Positions 1-8,910 of a stretch of 64,000 nt of DNA are shown here, piece by piece; positions within the stretch are counted from its first letter, which is position 1, and each line of letters starts with the position of its first letter. Below the pieces are notes generated by a model that was not told the DNA's origin, made no database searches, and worked only from the letters and a program-made list of their open reading frames with translations. The stretch lies in the NCBI GenBank assembly GCA_018242665.1, contig JAFEBL010000012.1:124001-188000 (forward strand), read 5' to 3'. A program made the translations under genes and the position numbers. Origin of the DNA: Nitrospira sp. (GTDB taxonomy: Bacteria > Nitrospirota > Nitrospiria > Nitrospirales > Nitrospiraceae).

Positions 1-587
1 ATCCGCTTTTTTTCTTCATGCCCAGCTGTTCTTGCCCACGTATCGATTCTGGCCCGCATCCATTCCTGCACAGCCTCGAACTCCGGCGAGGCATAGAGCA
101 GCAGCCAGTCGCGGTAGGGGTGTTTTGCGGGCGGGCTGCCGTTCTTGAGCAAATGTTTGCCGACCACGCAGTAGATCCATGCACAGGGCAGGGCGACGAC
201 GGTGATCTCGGTGGCCGTGCCGCTCTGAGCGACGGCGAGCATGTGCCTGGTGTAGGCGTAATTGGTCGGGGACATCGGTTCGTTCAGCATCTCTTGTGGG
301 GAAAGTTTCCAGCGTTTGCCGTAGTTTTCGTGGAGGCTGCGTTCGACGGTGATGGTGTCTTCAGCCAGCTTGGCGAACCGCAGCGCCGATTCCGCATCCG
401 GCGCGCGCAGAGAGCCGGCGGCAAAGACCCTGGCGAGATCCGCGAGGAAGCGGGCGTCCTGCAGAATGTAGTACCGGAATTTCCGCTCCGACAACGTGCC
501 TTTCCCCAGCGCCAGCACAAAGGGATGGGTCAGTTGTGCATCCCAGACCGGTTGGGCCAATTTGCGAAGATGGGTTGAAAACGACAT
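1..587 (-). CDS. tenA: TenA family aminopyrimidine aminohydrolase (thiaminase II), 3' end outside window
   Basis: TenA proteins hydrolyse aminopyrimidine fragments of thiamine for salvage in the cytoplasm. About 195 codons are visible and the reading frame runs off the left edge without a stop, so the C-terminus is missing. The family pattern is clear. An early segment ends in YYILQD, where the Asp binds the pyrimidine; a middle segment PTNYAYTRH carries the conserved tyrosine; and LPCAWIYCVVG holds the family catalytic cysteine. The start is an ATG at 587 with a strong AAGGAGG sequence just upstream. It lies about 70 bases downstream of sthA on the same strand and may be cotranscribed. The final catalytic Glu lies near or beyond the edge and could not be checked. 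Confidence 0.85.
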   Translation of the reverse strand, partial: MSFSTHLRKLAQPVWDAQLTHPFVLALGKGTLSERKFRYYILQDARFLADLARVFAAGSLRAPDAESALRFAKLAEDTITVERSLHENYGKRWKLSPQEMLNEPMSPTNYAYTRHMLAVAQSGTATEITVVALPCAWIYCVVGKHLLKNGSPPAKHPYRDWLLLYASPEFEAVQEWMRARIDTWARTAGHEEKKR

Positions 588-660
588 CCGGGTCCTCCTT
601 GATGGCCTGAAAATGGATCGATTCAGTTGCGAGATACGTGTCAAGAGAGACGTGGCGGGT

Positions 661-2064
661 TCACGCTCTCGGGGTCCAGGGCCGGGGAAGCTGATTGATG
701 CCATCCAGCGCGGCGACGCGATAACATTCCGCGAGGGTGGGATAGTTGAATACCGCGTCCACGAAGTAGTCGATTTGCCCTTGATAGGCCATGACCGTCT
801 GGCCGATGTGGATGAGTTCCGTGGCGCCATCACCGATGGCATGGACGCCGAGCAATTGCCGAGTCTTGTTGTGGAACAGCAGTTTCAGCATCCCGATGTC
901 GTCGCCGATGATTTGTCCACGTGCAATCTCGCGGTATCGGGCGATGCCGATGGCGTAGGGGATGCCGTTTTTGGTCAGGTCGTCTTCATTGCGGCCGATC
1001 ATGGAGATTTCCGGAATTGAATAGATGCCGTACGGCATGAGATCCGACTGGGTCTGATAGGGAATGCCGAAGGCGTGACAGGCGGCCTGACGGCCCTGCT
1101 GCATGGAGGTTGATGCGAGCGCGGGAAACCCGATGATATCCCCGGCGGCATAGATATGGGGTACGGCGGTTTGATAGTGCTCATTGACGGAGAGGCGTCC
1201 GCGGTCATCCGCCGAGATCCCGATCGCCTCGAGGTTGAGCATGGCGCTGGCGCCGGTGCGACCCACGGAGTAGAGAACCGTGGAGGCACCGATCTCCTTA
1301 CCGCTTTTCAAACGGACGATGACCTGCTGCCCTGCCGTCCGTTCGACGGAGACCACCTCTTCGTTGAATCGGAGAACGACGCCGATGCTGCGCATGTGAT
1401 ATTGCAGCGCTTCGATGGTTTCCTGATCCACGAATTCCAACAGGCGTGGGCGGCGTTCGATCAGGGTGACAGGGATGCCCATGGTCGCGAGGATCGATGC
1501 GTATTCCGCTCCGATGACCCCGCCGCCGATGATCGTGATGGACTTGGGCAGGTCCTTCAACGCCAGGAGGCCGTCGGTGTCGATGATTGTGTGGTCGTCG
1601 AAGGGAATATGCGCGGGACGGGCCGGGATGGTTCCACAGGCAATGACGAAGAAGTCGGCCGTGTGTTCCACCCGGTCGTCCGCTCGTTCGATGAGCACAC
1701 GATGTTGATCGAGGAACGACGCCGTCCCGAAGCAGAGATCGACGTTGTTCCGCGTCATTTGATTTTGGATGATTTCGATCTCACGGGTGATGACATGGTT
1801 GGCGCGGAAGGTTAGGTCCGCCATGGTAATGTCTTGCTTGACGCGATAGCTGGCGCCATACAGCCCGCGCTGGTTAAATCCGGAGAGATAGAGGGCGGCT
1901 TCGCGAAGCGATTTACTGGGAATGGTGCCGGTGTTGGTGCAGACGCCGCCGACAACTCGTTTCCGCTCGACGATGCCGACTTTCTTGCCTAGTTTGGCCG
2001 CTTGAATGGCAGCCTTTTGTCCGGCCGGGCCGGTCCCGATCACCAGCAGATCATAATGCGCCAT
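661..2064 (-). CDS. sthA: Soluble pyridine nucleotide transhydrogenase (Si-specific NAD(P)+ transhydrogenase)
   Basis: A cytoplasmic FAD enzyme that moves reducing equivalents between NADPH and NADH. The 467 residues match the length of E. coli SthA. An N-terminal FAD-binding motif (GTGPAGQKAA) is followed by CTNTGTIPSKSLREA. This has the SthA pattern with a single cysteine, not the CxxxxC redox pair of dihydrolipoamide dehydrogenases. A second Rossmann motif (IIGGGVIGAEYAS) and the C-terminal dimerisation segment NYPTLAECYRVAALDG also agree with SthA. The missing disulfide partner argues against lipoamide dehydrogenase or mercuric reductase. Together with zwf elsewhere in the window it suggests active NADPH/NADH balancing. 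Confidence 0.93.
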   Translation of the reverse strand: MAHYDLLVIGTGPAGQKAAIQAAKLGKKVGIVERKRVVGGVCTNTGTIPSKSLREAALYLSGFNQRGLYGASYRVKQDITMADLTFRANHVITREIEIIQNQMTRNNVDLCFGTASFLDQHRVLIERADDRVEHTADFFVIACGTIPARPAHIPFDDHTIIDTDGLLALKDLPKSITIIGGGVIGAEYASILATMGIPVTLIERRPRLLEFVDQETIEALQYHMRSIGVVLRFNEEVVSVERTAGQQVIVRLKSGKEIGASTVLYSVGRTGASAMLNLEAIGISADDRGRLSVNEHYQTAVPHIYAAGDIIGFPALASTSMQQGRQAACHAFGIPYQTQSDLMPYGIYSIPEISMIGRNEDDLTKNGIPYAIGIARYREIARGQIIGDDIGMLKLLFHNKTRQLLGVHAIGDGATELIHIGQTVMAYQGQIDYFVDAVFNYPTLAECYRVAALDGINQLPRPWTPRA

Positions 2065-2143
2065 GATGCCTCGATTCGTCTCTGTATCTCGTGAAACGTG
2101 ACGCGTTTCTCGCCGGCAAACAAAGCCTGGGCCTTGGCGGTCC

Positions 2144-2830
2144 TCAGCTGGTCGTGACCAACTTGCGTGCGAACCGGAAGGCTTCTTCCAGATCCGGCAG
2201 TTGCGCCAGCCCGGGGGTAATCTGGAGATAGCGAACCTTGTTATCTTTGTCCACCACCAGCAGGGCGCGGCTGAGTAGGTGAAGATCTTTCAACAAGAGG
2301 CCGTGTGCTTTGCCGAAATCCGCCGCGCGGTAGTCGGATAAAAACGTGACGTTCGCGATTTTCGCCTCCTCCGCAAACCGCTTTTGCGCAAAGGGCGTAT
2401 CGATGCTGATTGTGATGAGTTCGACCATGCGGTCGAGGCCCATGTTTTTCTCGCTTAAATAATGGGTTTGCTGCTCGCACACCTTGGTGTCGAGCGACGG
2501 CACGATGCTGATGATACGGACCTTCCCTTTTCCCTTTGTCTCGTTGATGGGAATCATCGACAAGTCAGACTGGGCGAGTTTGACGTCGCGCAGCTTGTCA
2601 CCCACTTTCACGCCCATGCCTGTGAGCATCAGGGGTTTTCCTTGGAACAGAATGTTATTGCCTTCACCGGCCATGGCGCTGCCGTCGGCCACCGGCATGT
2701 CTTTGTATGAAAATTCAGTCTTGCCGTGACCAGACAAGGTGCCGCAGGCACTGAACCCGAGGCAGAGGAGCGTGACCAGCATGTGGGAGACACGCGTATC
2801 GTGACGGATCGAAGATGTAGAGGCGGACAT
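2144..2830 (-). CDS. tpx: Lipoprotein thiol peroxidase (Tpx family) without a visible resolving cysteine
   Basis: Tpx enzymes are peroxiredoxins that reduce peroxides through a peroxidatic cysteine. The 228-residue product starts with a signal sequence and lipobox (LGFSAC, Cys near residue 29), so it should be membrane anchored, unlike typical Tpx. The peroxidatic motif PSLDTKVC is intact, and TPFAQKRF and RALLVVDKDNKVRY match the family. The resolving cysteine expected shortly after the FAQxRF motif is absent: the sequence there reads AEEAKIANVTF. Only two cysteines remain, the lipidated one and the peroxidatic one. The enzyme would therefore work by a one-Cys mechanism with an external reductant (inference). 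A GGAGA ribosome site precedes the ATG. Confidence 0.85.
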   Translation of the reverse strand: MSASTSSIRHDTRVSHMLVTLLCLGFSACGTLSGHGKTEFSYKDMPVADGSAMAGEGNNILFQGKPLMLTGMGVKVGDKLRDVKLAQSDLSMIPINETKGKGKVRIISIVPSLDTKVCEQQTHYLSEKNMGLDRMVELITISIDTPFAQKRFAEEAKIANVTFLSDYRAADFGKAHGLLLKDLHLLSRALLVVDKDNKVRYLQITPGLAQLPDLEEAFRFARKLVTTS

Positions 2831-2903
2831 GGGACGTCTCCATGGGCAGGAAAAGGACTCGCAACGATTCAGTCTGTCACTCTATGGCCCGTTGCCGACT
2901 CTG

Positions 2904-3866
2904 TCAAGGCTGGAGGAATTCTGTGATATGCCGGTTGACCGTGCGCGGCTGTTCCCACTGCGGGATGTGACCGGCGTCGGGAATGAGCATGAAGCGCGCG
3001 CCCGGGATCATAGTCTGGAGATCGCGGCCGACCTGGGGGGGAAAGAGGCGATCTTGTTCGCCCCACAGAATCAATGTAGGGCGCCTGATCTCCGTGAGGC
3101 GCGGAGCGAACTGCTGTTCCCAGAGCGGTAGGCTGTCCCGGAGCGCAAGGAGCGGCGTCACCATGTCTTCCCTCTGCCGGTTGCGGTTGGAGCGGTCGAC
3201 CACCAGCGGGGTGATGAGGCGGTGATCGTAGACAATTTCTTTCAGCACGGCTTCCATGGCGCGAGTGCCAAACAAGGCTGCGCCCATACGCGCCAGCCAT
3301 GCCGGCGCATGGGTGTTGATGGCGCGTCGCATCAGCGGGCTGACGAGGCGCTCGCGCACGTGGTCCGGAAATCCATCGATCAACACCAGCCGGTCGACGC
3401 GGTCGGGGTAGTTCAGTGCCACGCCGAGCGCCACGCCGGCTCCCATAGAGTTGCCGACGAGCGTCGCGGTCGGCAAGTCCAAACTGTCCATCAGTCCGCG
3501 GATGCCGTCGATCAGGTCTTCGGGACGGTAGTCGATGTCTGGTTTCTCGGAGAGGCCGGAGCCGATCAGATCAGGGGTGATGACGCGGAACTGCTCCGTG
3601 AGGGGGCGTTGATACTCCCATTGCCACATGGAGCCGCCGTACCCATGGATGAGGATCAGCGGCGGTCCCTGGCCTTCGTCGAGATAGGCGATGCGGTGGC
3701 CGTTGACAGTGGCCGTGTGGACGGGGATTCGTTGGATAGCATCGAACCAGGGCGGGATGTCCGGCGCTGCCGCGCAACCATGCATCAGGAGACTCGCAAG
3801 GACCCAGGCCATGGCAGCGTGCGGCGTGATCCTCGTGAAGCGGAGGAGAGACGCCGCGCGCATCAC
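2904..3866 (-). CDS. Alpha/beta hydrolase fold lipoprotein
   Basis: A 320-residue alpha/beta hydrolase with an N-terminal signal ending in a lipobox (LMHGC), so probably anchored in the envelope. The oxyanion-hole motif HGYGGSMWQW, nucleophile elbow GNSMG (Ser), acid residue in WGEQDRLFP and catalytic His in DAGHIPQWEQP complete the triad. The fold covers esterases, haloperoxidase-like and C-C hydrolases, and the substrate cannot be named from sequence. The start codon lies two bases after the stop of pycB upstream, so the two genes are probably cotranscribed even though no functional link is apparent. Confidence 0.82.
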   Translation of the reverse strand: MMRAASLLRFTRITPHAAMAWVLASLLMHGCAAAPDIPPWFDAIQRIPVHTATVNGHRIAYLDEGQGPPLILIHGYGGSMWQWEYQRPLTEQFRVITPDLIGSGLSEKPDIDYRPEDLIDGIRGLMDSLDLPTATLVGNSMGAGVALGVALNYPDRVDRLVLIDGFPDHVRERLVSPLMRRAINTHAPAWLARMGAALFGTRAMEAVLKEIVYDHRLITPLVVDRSNRNRQREDMVTPLLALRDSLPLWEQQFAPRLTEIRRPTLILWGEQDRLFPPQVGRDLQTMIPGARFMLIPDAGHIPQWEQPRTVNRHITEFLQP

Positions 3867-3868
3867 CG

Positions 3869-5854
3869 CTAGTCCAGCTGGATGACGGTTTCGTCGATTT
3901 TGACGTTGTCCCCTTCGGCGGCCAGGATCGCCATGACTCGTCCATCCATCGGAGCCGGGACCTGACTCTCCATTTTCATGGCTTCGATGATCAGGAGCGG
4001 ATCACCCGTTTTGACTTGGGCGCCTTCAGTCACGAGGATCTTCACAACGCGACCGGGCATCGGCGGAGCCACATCGCCCGGCTTGGTCGGCCTGGGGCGT
4101 TTCGGCTTCGAGGTGCTACCGGCCTGGGGCGACTCCGGTACTCCGGCGAGGACTTCCTGGAGCGGCTCCAGTGACACTTCCTGCAATCGGTCGTTGACGC
4201 GAATGTAGTAAGGCTTGCGGCCATCGGTTGTGCGACCCGATCCAGACACGACGACATGGTAATTCTCGCCGTGCACGGTGATGTTGAATTCAGCCGGAGC
4301 GAGATGGAGATCGTGTGCCACGGCCGGGCCTTTCGCTTCGGCCGGTTCAAGGGGTTCGGGATGGAGATCCCCCCGTTCACGGGCTTCGAAGAAATCTCGG
4401 GCGATCGCCGGAAAGAGGGCAAAAGAGAGTTGGTCTTCCGCGGTGGTTGCCGTGGGGGGCATGTCCTTTTTCAGTTTTTCGAATTCCGGTTCCAGCCGGT
4501 CGGCCGGCCGGCCCTTGACCGGTTCTTCATCACCGACGGCGCGAGCCATGATGCCTTTGTCGAGCGGACCCGGCGCGCGACCATAGAGTCCCAGAAAATA
4601 GTTCTTCGTCTCGGTGGTGATGACCTTGTACCGTTCACCCTGCTCACCGGTCAGCACATTCAGGGTCGCCTGTGTGCCGACGATTTGGCTGGTCGGGGTG
4701 ACGAGTGGAGGATATCCCATTTCCTTCCGCACTCGCGGTACTTCGTCGAGCACCTCTTTCATGCGATCCAGGGCGTTTTGTTCGGCCAACTGGGCCGCCA
4801 GGTTCGACAGCATGCCGCCGGGGATCTGCGAGGTGAGAATTTCGGCGTCTACTCCGGTGAAGTCGCTTTCAAACTGTCGATATTTCCGGCGCACGTTGCG
4901 GAAATGTTCCGTAATTGGCTCGAATTGCCGGAGGTCGAGCCCGGTGTCGTAGGGGGTGTCGCGCAGGCTGGCGATCAAGGTTTCGGTCGGCGGATGCGAG
5001 GTGCCGCCCGCCAATGGAGACACTGACGTGTCCAACATATCCAGGCCGCCCATGATCGCCATCAAGGCCGACATGGACGCCATGCCGGACGTGTAGTGGC
5101 TATGGAGATGGATGGGCACCCGCACCGCTTTCTTGAGACGTCGGATCAGATGGTAGGCATCGAGCGGCGCCAGCAGTCCGGCCATGTCCTTGATGCAGAG
5201 CGTGTCGGTTCCGAGGTCTTCCAATTGCTTGGCCATGGACACGAAGCGATCGAGACTGTGGACCGGGCTTACGGTGTAACAAATTGTGGCTTCGACATGT
5301 TTGCCGCAGGCCTTGACCTCGCGGATGGCCCGATCCAGATTGCGCACATCGTTGAGCGCATCGAAAATACGGAAGACATCGATGCCGTTGGCCGCCGACC
5401 GTTCGATGAACTTGTCGAGCACGTCGTCGGCATAATGCCGGTAGCCTACGAGATTCTGTCCGCGTAGCAGCATCTGCAACTTGGTGTTCGGCATCGCCTC
5501 GCGGAGAGCGCGGAGGCGTTCCCAGGGATCTTCTTTCAGAAACCGGAGGCAGGTGTCAAAAGTCGCGCCGCCCCAGACCTCCAACGACCAGTAGCCGATG
5601 GCGTCGAGTTTCTGGGCGATGGGCAGCATGTCCTCCGTGCGCATTCTGGTGGCCAGGAGGGATTGGTGTCCGTCGCGGAAGGCGACATCGGTCAACAGGA
5701 GTTTCTTCCCCGGCGCCGCTTCTAACTGAAGCTCAGGGTTCGTCGGATGCAACGGGCGATCGCCGCGTGAAGCCGTCTTCCGGCTGGACTTTGCAGGGGC
5801 TTTCTTCGCGGGGCTTTTCTTCGGGGCGGCTTTCTTCGTCTTTTTCGTTGCCAT
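3869..5854 (-). CDS. pycB: Pyruvate carboxylase subunit B (carboxyltransferase plus biotin carrier) with basic N-terminal tail
   Basis: This subunit transfers the carboxyl group from biotin to pyruvate and carries the biotin. It works with the biotin carboxylase encoded just upstream to supply oxaloacetate. The product has 661 residues. The HMG-CoA-lyase-like TIM barrel begins at LLTDVAFRDGHQSLLATRMR and includes the metal-site HLHSHYTSG. The PYC_OADA conserved domain follows, and the C-terminal carrier has the biotinyl-lysine motif EAMKMESQ. The first 32 or so residues are almost entirely Lys, Ala, Pro and Ser, like a histone H1 tail, and precede the catalytic domain. A sodium-pumping oxaloacetate decarboxylase alpha subunit is the alternative, but no beta or gamma subunit is nearby. 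Confidence 0.9.
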   Translation of the reverse strand: MATKKTKKAAPKKSPAKKAPAKSSRKTASRGDRPLHPTNPELQLEAAPGKKLLLTDVAFRDGHQSLLATRMRTEDMLPIAQKLDAIGYWSLEVWGGATFDTCLRFLKEDPWERLRALREAMPNTKLQMLLRGQNLVGYRHYADDVLDKFIERSAANGIDVFRIFDALNDVRNLDRAIREVKACGKHVEATICYTVSPVHSLDRFVSMAKQLEDLGTDTLCIKDMAGLLAPLDAYHLIRRLKKAVRVPIHLHSHYTSGMASMSALMAIMGGLDMLDTSVSPLAGGTSHPPTETLIASLRDTPYDTGLDLRQFEPITEHFRNVRRKYRQFESDFTGVDAEILTSQIPGGMLSNLAAQLAEQNALDRMKEVLDEVPRVRKEMGYPPLVTPTSQIVGTQATLNVLTGEQGERYKVITTETKNYFLGLYGRAPGPLDKGIMARAVGDEEPVKGRPADRLEPEFEKLKKDMPPTATTAEDQLSFALFPAIARDFFEARERGDLHPEPLEPAEAKGPAVAHDLHLAPAEFNITVHGENYHVVVSGSGRTTDGRKPYYIRVNDRLQEVSLEPLQEVLAGVPESPQAGSTSKPKRPRPTKPGDVAPPMPGRVVKILVTEGAQVKTGDPLLIIEAMKMESQVPAPMDGRVMAILAAEGDNVKIDETVIQLD

Positions 5855-5924
5855 GCTGACGGCCTCGGGGCGGCGGAATCGCTCGCGTAACAGGTTGAGA
5901 TGGTACTGCCTGATGGCTGGGAGG

Positions 5925-7343
5925 TCAGAGCCCTTCGTAGGCGGCGATTGCTGCGGAGATCGCCAGCACCAGGTCCTCAGGCTCCTCGGATTCTTCGTAT
6001 TGATACAGGTCCGGATGTGTGTCCAGGTATGAGGTATCGAACCGTCCGGCCTGGAAGTCCTGCTCCATCATCACATTCTTCATAAACGGAATCGTCGTCT
6101 TCACTCCGCGCAGGACGTATTCTTCCAGCGAACGGCGCATGCGGCTCACGGCCTCTTCCCAGGTCCGCCCCCGCACGGTGAGCTTCGCCAGCAGCGCGTC
6201 GTAATAGGGGGGAATCGTGTAATCGCGGTAGACCGCGCCGTCGATGCGAACCCCGATGCCGCCGGGTGACAGATAGGCCGTCACCGTGCCGGTGCAGGGC
6301 ATGAAATTATTGCGCGGATCTTCCGCGTTAATGCGACATTGAATCGCGTGGCCCTGCAACGTGACGTCCTTCTGTCGGATCTCCAGCGGTTTCCCCGCTG
6401 CGATGGAAATTTGATTGCGGACAATGTCGATCGCGGTGATCTGTTCGGTCACGGTGTGTTCGACCTGCAGACGCGGATTCATTTCCATAAAGTAAAAATG
6501 CCCCTCGTGGTCGAGGAGGAACTCGACGGTCCCGGCATTGTCGTAGTTGACGGCTTTCGCGATGGCAATGGCGGCTTCACCCATTTGCGCGCGGAGTTTC
6601 GGCGTCAGGACCAGGGACGGGGCGATTTCGATCAATTTCTGATGGCGGCGCTGGATCGAGCAATCTCGTTCACCCAGGTGAATGATGTTGCCGTGCTTGT
6701 CACCCAGGATTTGGAACTCAATATGGTGGGGCCGCTCGATATATTTCTCGATGAAGATACTGCCATCGCCGAATGCTGCCAGGGCTTCCCGGGAAGCGAC
6801 TTCCATATTCTCGCGCAGTTCCTGGTCGGAACGGACCACGCGCAGGCCGCGACCGCCTCCCCCGGCGCTTGCTTTGATCATAACCGGGTAATGGATGCGA
6901 TGGGCGAACTCCAACGCCTCCTCGACGCTGGTCACGCCGCCTTCGGTGCCGGGGACAATCGGGAGACCGGCCTGTTCGGCGATCTGCCGGGCCTTGACCT
7001 TGCTGCCCATGAGATCGATCGTTTCGGGGGAGGGGCCGATAAACGTAATCCCGGACGCATGGCAGAGTCGCGCAAATTTGGCGTTTTCGGAAAGGAATCC
7101 GTAGCCGGGATGGACGGCATCGGCGCCGATGCGCTTCGCGATCTCGACTATCTGTTTGCCGTCTAGGAACCCTTTGACTGGGCCCGGTCCGACGAGATAG
7201 GACTCATCGGCTTTCTTGACGTAAATGCCGGAAGAGTCGGCTTCGGAATAGATCGCCGCCGTGGCGATATTGAGCTCGCGGCAGCCGCGGATGATGCGCA
7301 TGGCGATTTCGCCACGGTTGGCAACAAGGATCTTCCGGAACAT
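5925..7343 (-). CDS. pycA: Biotin carboxylase subunit, pyruvate carboxylase subunit A type
   Basis: A 472-residue ATP-grasp enzyme that carboxylates biotin using bicarbonate and ATP. Visible motifs are the N-terminal KILVANRGEIAMRIIR, the glycine-rich ATP loop KASAGGGGRGLRVV, the metal and catalytic segment FYFMEMNPRLQVEHTVTE, and CRINAEDP. Its sequence type is shared by AccC and PycA. The gene 70 bases downstream encodes a pyruvate carboxyltransferase with its own biotin domain, which supports the PycA role. It is the first gene of a minus-strand run that also includes the alpha/beta hydrolase. No strong ribosome site is evident before the ATG. Confidence 0.9.
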   Translation of the reverse strand: MFRKILVANRGEIAMRIIRGCRELNIATAAIYSEADSSGIYVKKADESYLVGPGPVKGFLDGKQIVEIAKRIGADAVHPGYGFLSENAKFARLCHASGITFIGPSPETIDLMGSKVKARQIAEQAGLPIVPGTEGGVTSVEEALEFAHRIHYPVMIKASAGGGGRGLRVVRSDQELRENMEVASREALAAFGDGSIFIEKYIERPHHIEFQILGDKHGNIIHLGERDCSIQRRHQKLIEIAPSLVLTPKLRAQMGEAAIAIAKAVNYDNAGTVEFLLDHEGHFYFMEMNPRLQVEHTVTEQITAIDIVRNQISIAAGKPLEIRQKDVTLQGHAIQCRINAEDPRNNFMPCTGTVTAYLSPGGIGVRIDGAVYRDYTIPPYYDALLAKLTVRGRTWEEAVSRMRRSLEEYVLRGVKTTIPFMKNVMMEQDFQAGRFDTSYLDTHPDLYQYEESEEPEDLVLAISAAIAAYEGL

Positions 7344-7479
7344 GATGGGATTACGAGAGGATTGGAGCCGCAGCTCACCTCCAGGTCGCCTCCAAAAAGA
7401 TCGCGTAACCTAGCATAGGGTCAAGAGAGTTGTCGAGACGAAGGAGCGCAAAAGGGTGAAGCCGAGCAGGGAGGGACGC

Positions 7480-7503
7480 GGGCAGGAGGATGGCCTCCTG
7501 CCC
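7480..7503 (-). terminator. Hairpin downstream of the IPT protein gene
   Basis: A perfect 10-bp stem (GGGCAGGAGG / CCTCCTGCCC) with a four-base loop lies 10 bases beyond the stop codon of the IPT-like gene. There is no clear T-run on the minus strand, so it may be a stabilising 3' hairpin or a weak terminator. Confidence 0.5.
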
Positions 7504-7513
7504 CAGGACGTGC

Positions 7514-7969
7514 TTACTTGGCTTGAATGAGCAGTGGCTTAGACTGGGCGCTGCCGCCGCCGGCCACCACGATGATGAAGGACATACCGGCTTTCGCCTC
7601 CGGCACGACGGCTTCGATCGTACTCTCGTTCACGAATTGATACTCGATCTTATCCTTGGGCGCGGCGCTGAAGGTCACGCCATGAAAACATTCCTTGCTG
7701 CCGAAATTTTCGCCCTTGATCGTCACTTTGTCGCCGGGTTTGGCCTCATCCGGCTCGACCTTCCCGATAGAGGGGCGCTTCGATCGATCACAAACCGGAT
7801 CCTTTTCTAGTTTGGTGGTATCGGACCCCTTGATCGATTCGGTGTTGAACATGGTATAGCCTGCGCCTTCCACCATGGCCCCTTCCTGGGTATGCCCCAA
7901 TTGAACGGTGGTGAAGCTGGCGCCGAAGGCCACAGCGAAACCGAAAAAAATGGGAAGAGAGATGCGCAT
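7514..7969 (-). CDS. Exported protein with IPT/TIG-like domain
   Basis: A 151-residue protein with a Sec-type signal peptide (hydrophobic residues 4-20). The C-terminal 85 residues resemble an IPT/TIG immunoglobulin-like fold: PSIGKVEPDEAKPGDKVTI, then KGENFG, and an alternating-strand ending with ADVxVVAGGGSAQSKPL-like spacing. Such domains bind other proteins or surfaces. Two cysteines (in DPVCDR and KECFHG) may form a disulfide. It begins 12 bases after the substrate-binding protein gene and has a GAGGAGG ribosome site, so the two are almost certainly cotranscribed. The function is unknown; periplasmic location is inferred. Confidence 0.72.
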   Translation of the reverse strand: MRISLPIFFGFAVAFGASFTTVQLGHTQEGAMVEGAGYTMFNTESIKGSDTTKLEKDPVCDRSKRPSIGKVEPDEAKPGDKVTIKGENFGSKECFHGVTFSAAPKDKIEYQFVNESTIEAVVPEAKAGMSFIIVVAGGGSAQSKPLLIQAK

Positions 7970-7981
7970 AAAAGCCTCCTC

Positions 7982-8806
7982 TTATGGAGATGATGTCTTG
8001 GGAAGCGGTGTATAGGATTCGCCGAGAATCTTTTGACCCTCGTCCGAGAGCGCGAATTGCTCGAATGCCTCCACGAGCGGGTCCGGTTCATTGTTCGAGA
8101 GCAATAGGATCGGCCGTCGCAATGGATATCGGCCATCTTTGACGGTCGGTGTTTCCGGTTCGACCTTGTCCACCGGCAAGAGGCGCACCGGGACGCCGGA
8201 GGCCACGGCTTCCAGCGCCTGCCCGAGCGACAGATAGGTCACGGCCGAGTTGGGCGGAAGCGTCCCGGCAACCGTCTTGATCACCTTTTCATCTTTCGCG
8301 ATGACTTTGGTCGTCTCGGGAATCTTGCCGGTGATACCGAGGAGTTGCTCGAAGGCGTCGCGGTTGTTTTCATTGCGTGGCCGGTCGAGGAGGAGGATCT
8401 TGGTGTCCGGCCCGCCCAGGTCGGCCCAGAACTTATATTTGCCTGAAAATAGTTCGGCGACTTCCTGTTTGCTGACTTCCTTCGTGAAGTTCGATCGATG
8501 GACCATGATGGCAATGCCATCCCAGGCGATCTGAACCGCGCGGTATCCGTTTTCGGAGGTCCCGGTCACAGCGATTTTCGCTTGTTTCGCTTTCAGCATT
8601 TCGAGGGGTTTTGAATTGTCGTCCCAGACGACGTCGAGATAGGCACGAGGATTGGCCTTTTCGAAGGCGTGGGCCAGGGACTCCATCACCTGTTGTTCGG
8701 GTCCGTGGCCGGCAATCACCATGGTCCCGGCCACCTCGGCCGAGGCCGGCAGTGCACCGAGGAGGACGAGAAACATTGAAACCAGTCCGCTGATACGGGA
8801 AACCAT
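7982..8806 (-). CDS. Periplasmic PstS-like phosphate/anion-binding protein
   Basis: A 274-residue exported protein with signal peptide (cleavage after PASA). The mature part resembles the PstS-like periplasmic binding protein superfamily: an early GTMVIAGHGPEQQV, an internal KEVSKQEVAELFSGKYKFW typical of PstS-like proteins, and GTLPPNSAVTYLSLGQAL. No permease or ATPase genes of a Pst transporter are adjacent, so it may act as a free-standing sensor or scavenger. A ribosome site AAGGAG precedes the ATG. It sits between an FmdB-type zinc-ribbon gene and an exported IPT protein, all on one strand. Ligand identity is unknown. Confidence 0.78.
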   Translation of the reverse strand: MVSRISGLVSMFLVLLGALPASAEVAGTMVIAGHGPEQQVMESLAHAFEKANPRAYLDVVWDDNSKPLEMLKAKQAKIAVTGTSENGYRAVQIAWDGIAIMVHRSNFTKEVSKQEVAELFSGKYKFWADLGGPDTKILLLDRPRNENNRDAFEQLLGITGKIPETTKVIAKDEKVIKTVAGTLPPNSAVTYLSLGQALEAVASGVPVRLLPVDKVEPETPTVKDGRYPLRRPILLLSNNEPDPLVEAFEQFALSDEGQKILGESYTPLPKTSSP

Positions 8807-8910
8807 GCTGAACGCTTCTCCTTGTGGCTCTCGGTGGTTTCTCTGGACCCCCGTTCGCCGGGCTTGGTGCTCGCGCGGCAGGTCGGGCGGGGCGGCGGGC
8901 GCGATGCACG

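Noticed and set aside
18-578. A 186-codon plus-strand frame opposite tenA
   Set aside because: The opposite strand encodes a clear TenA protein over the same bases; this frame has no family features.
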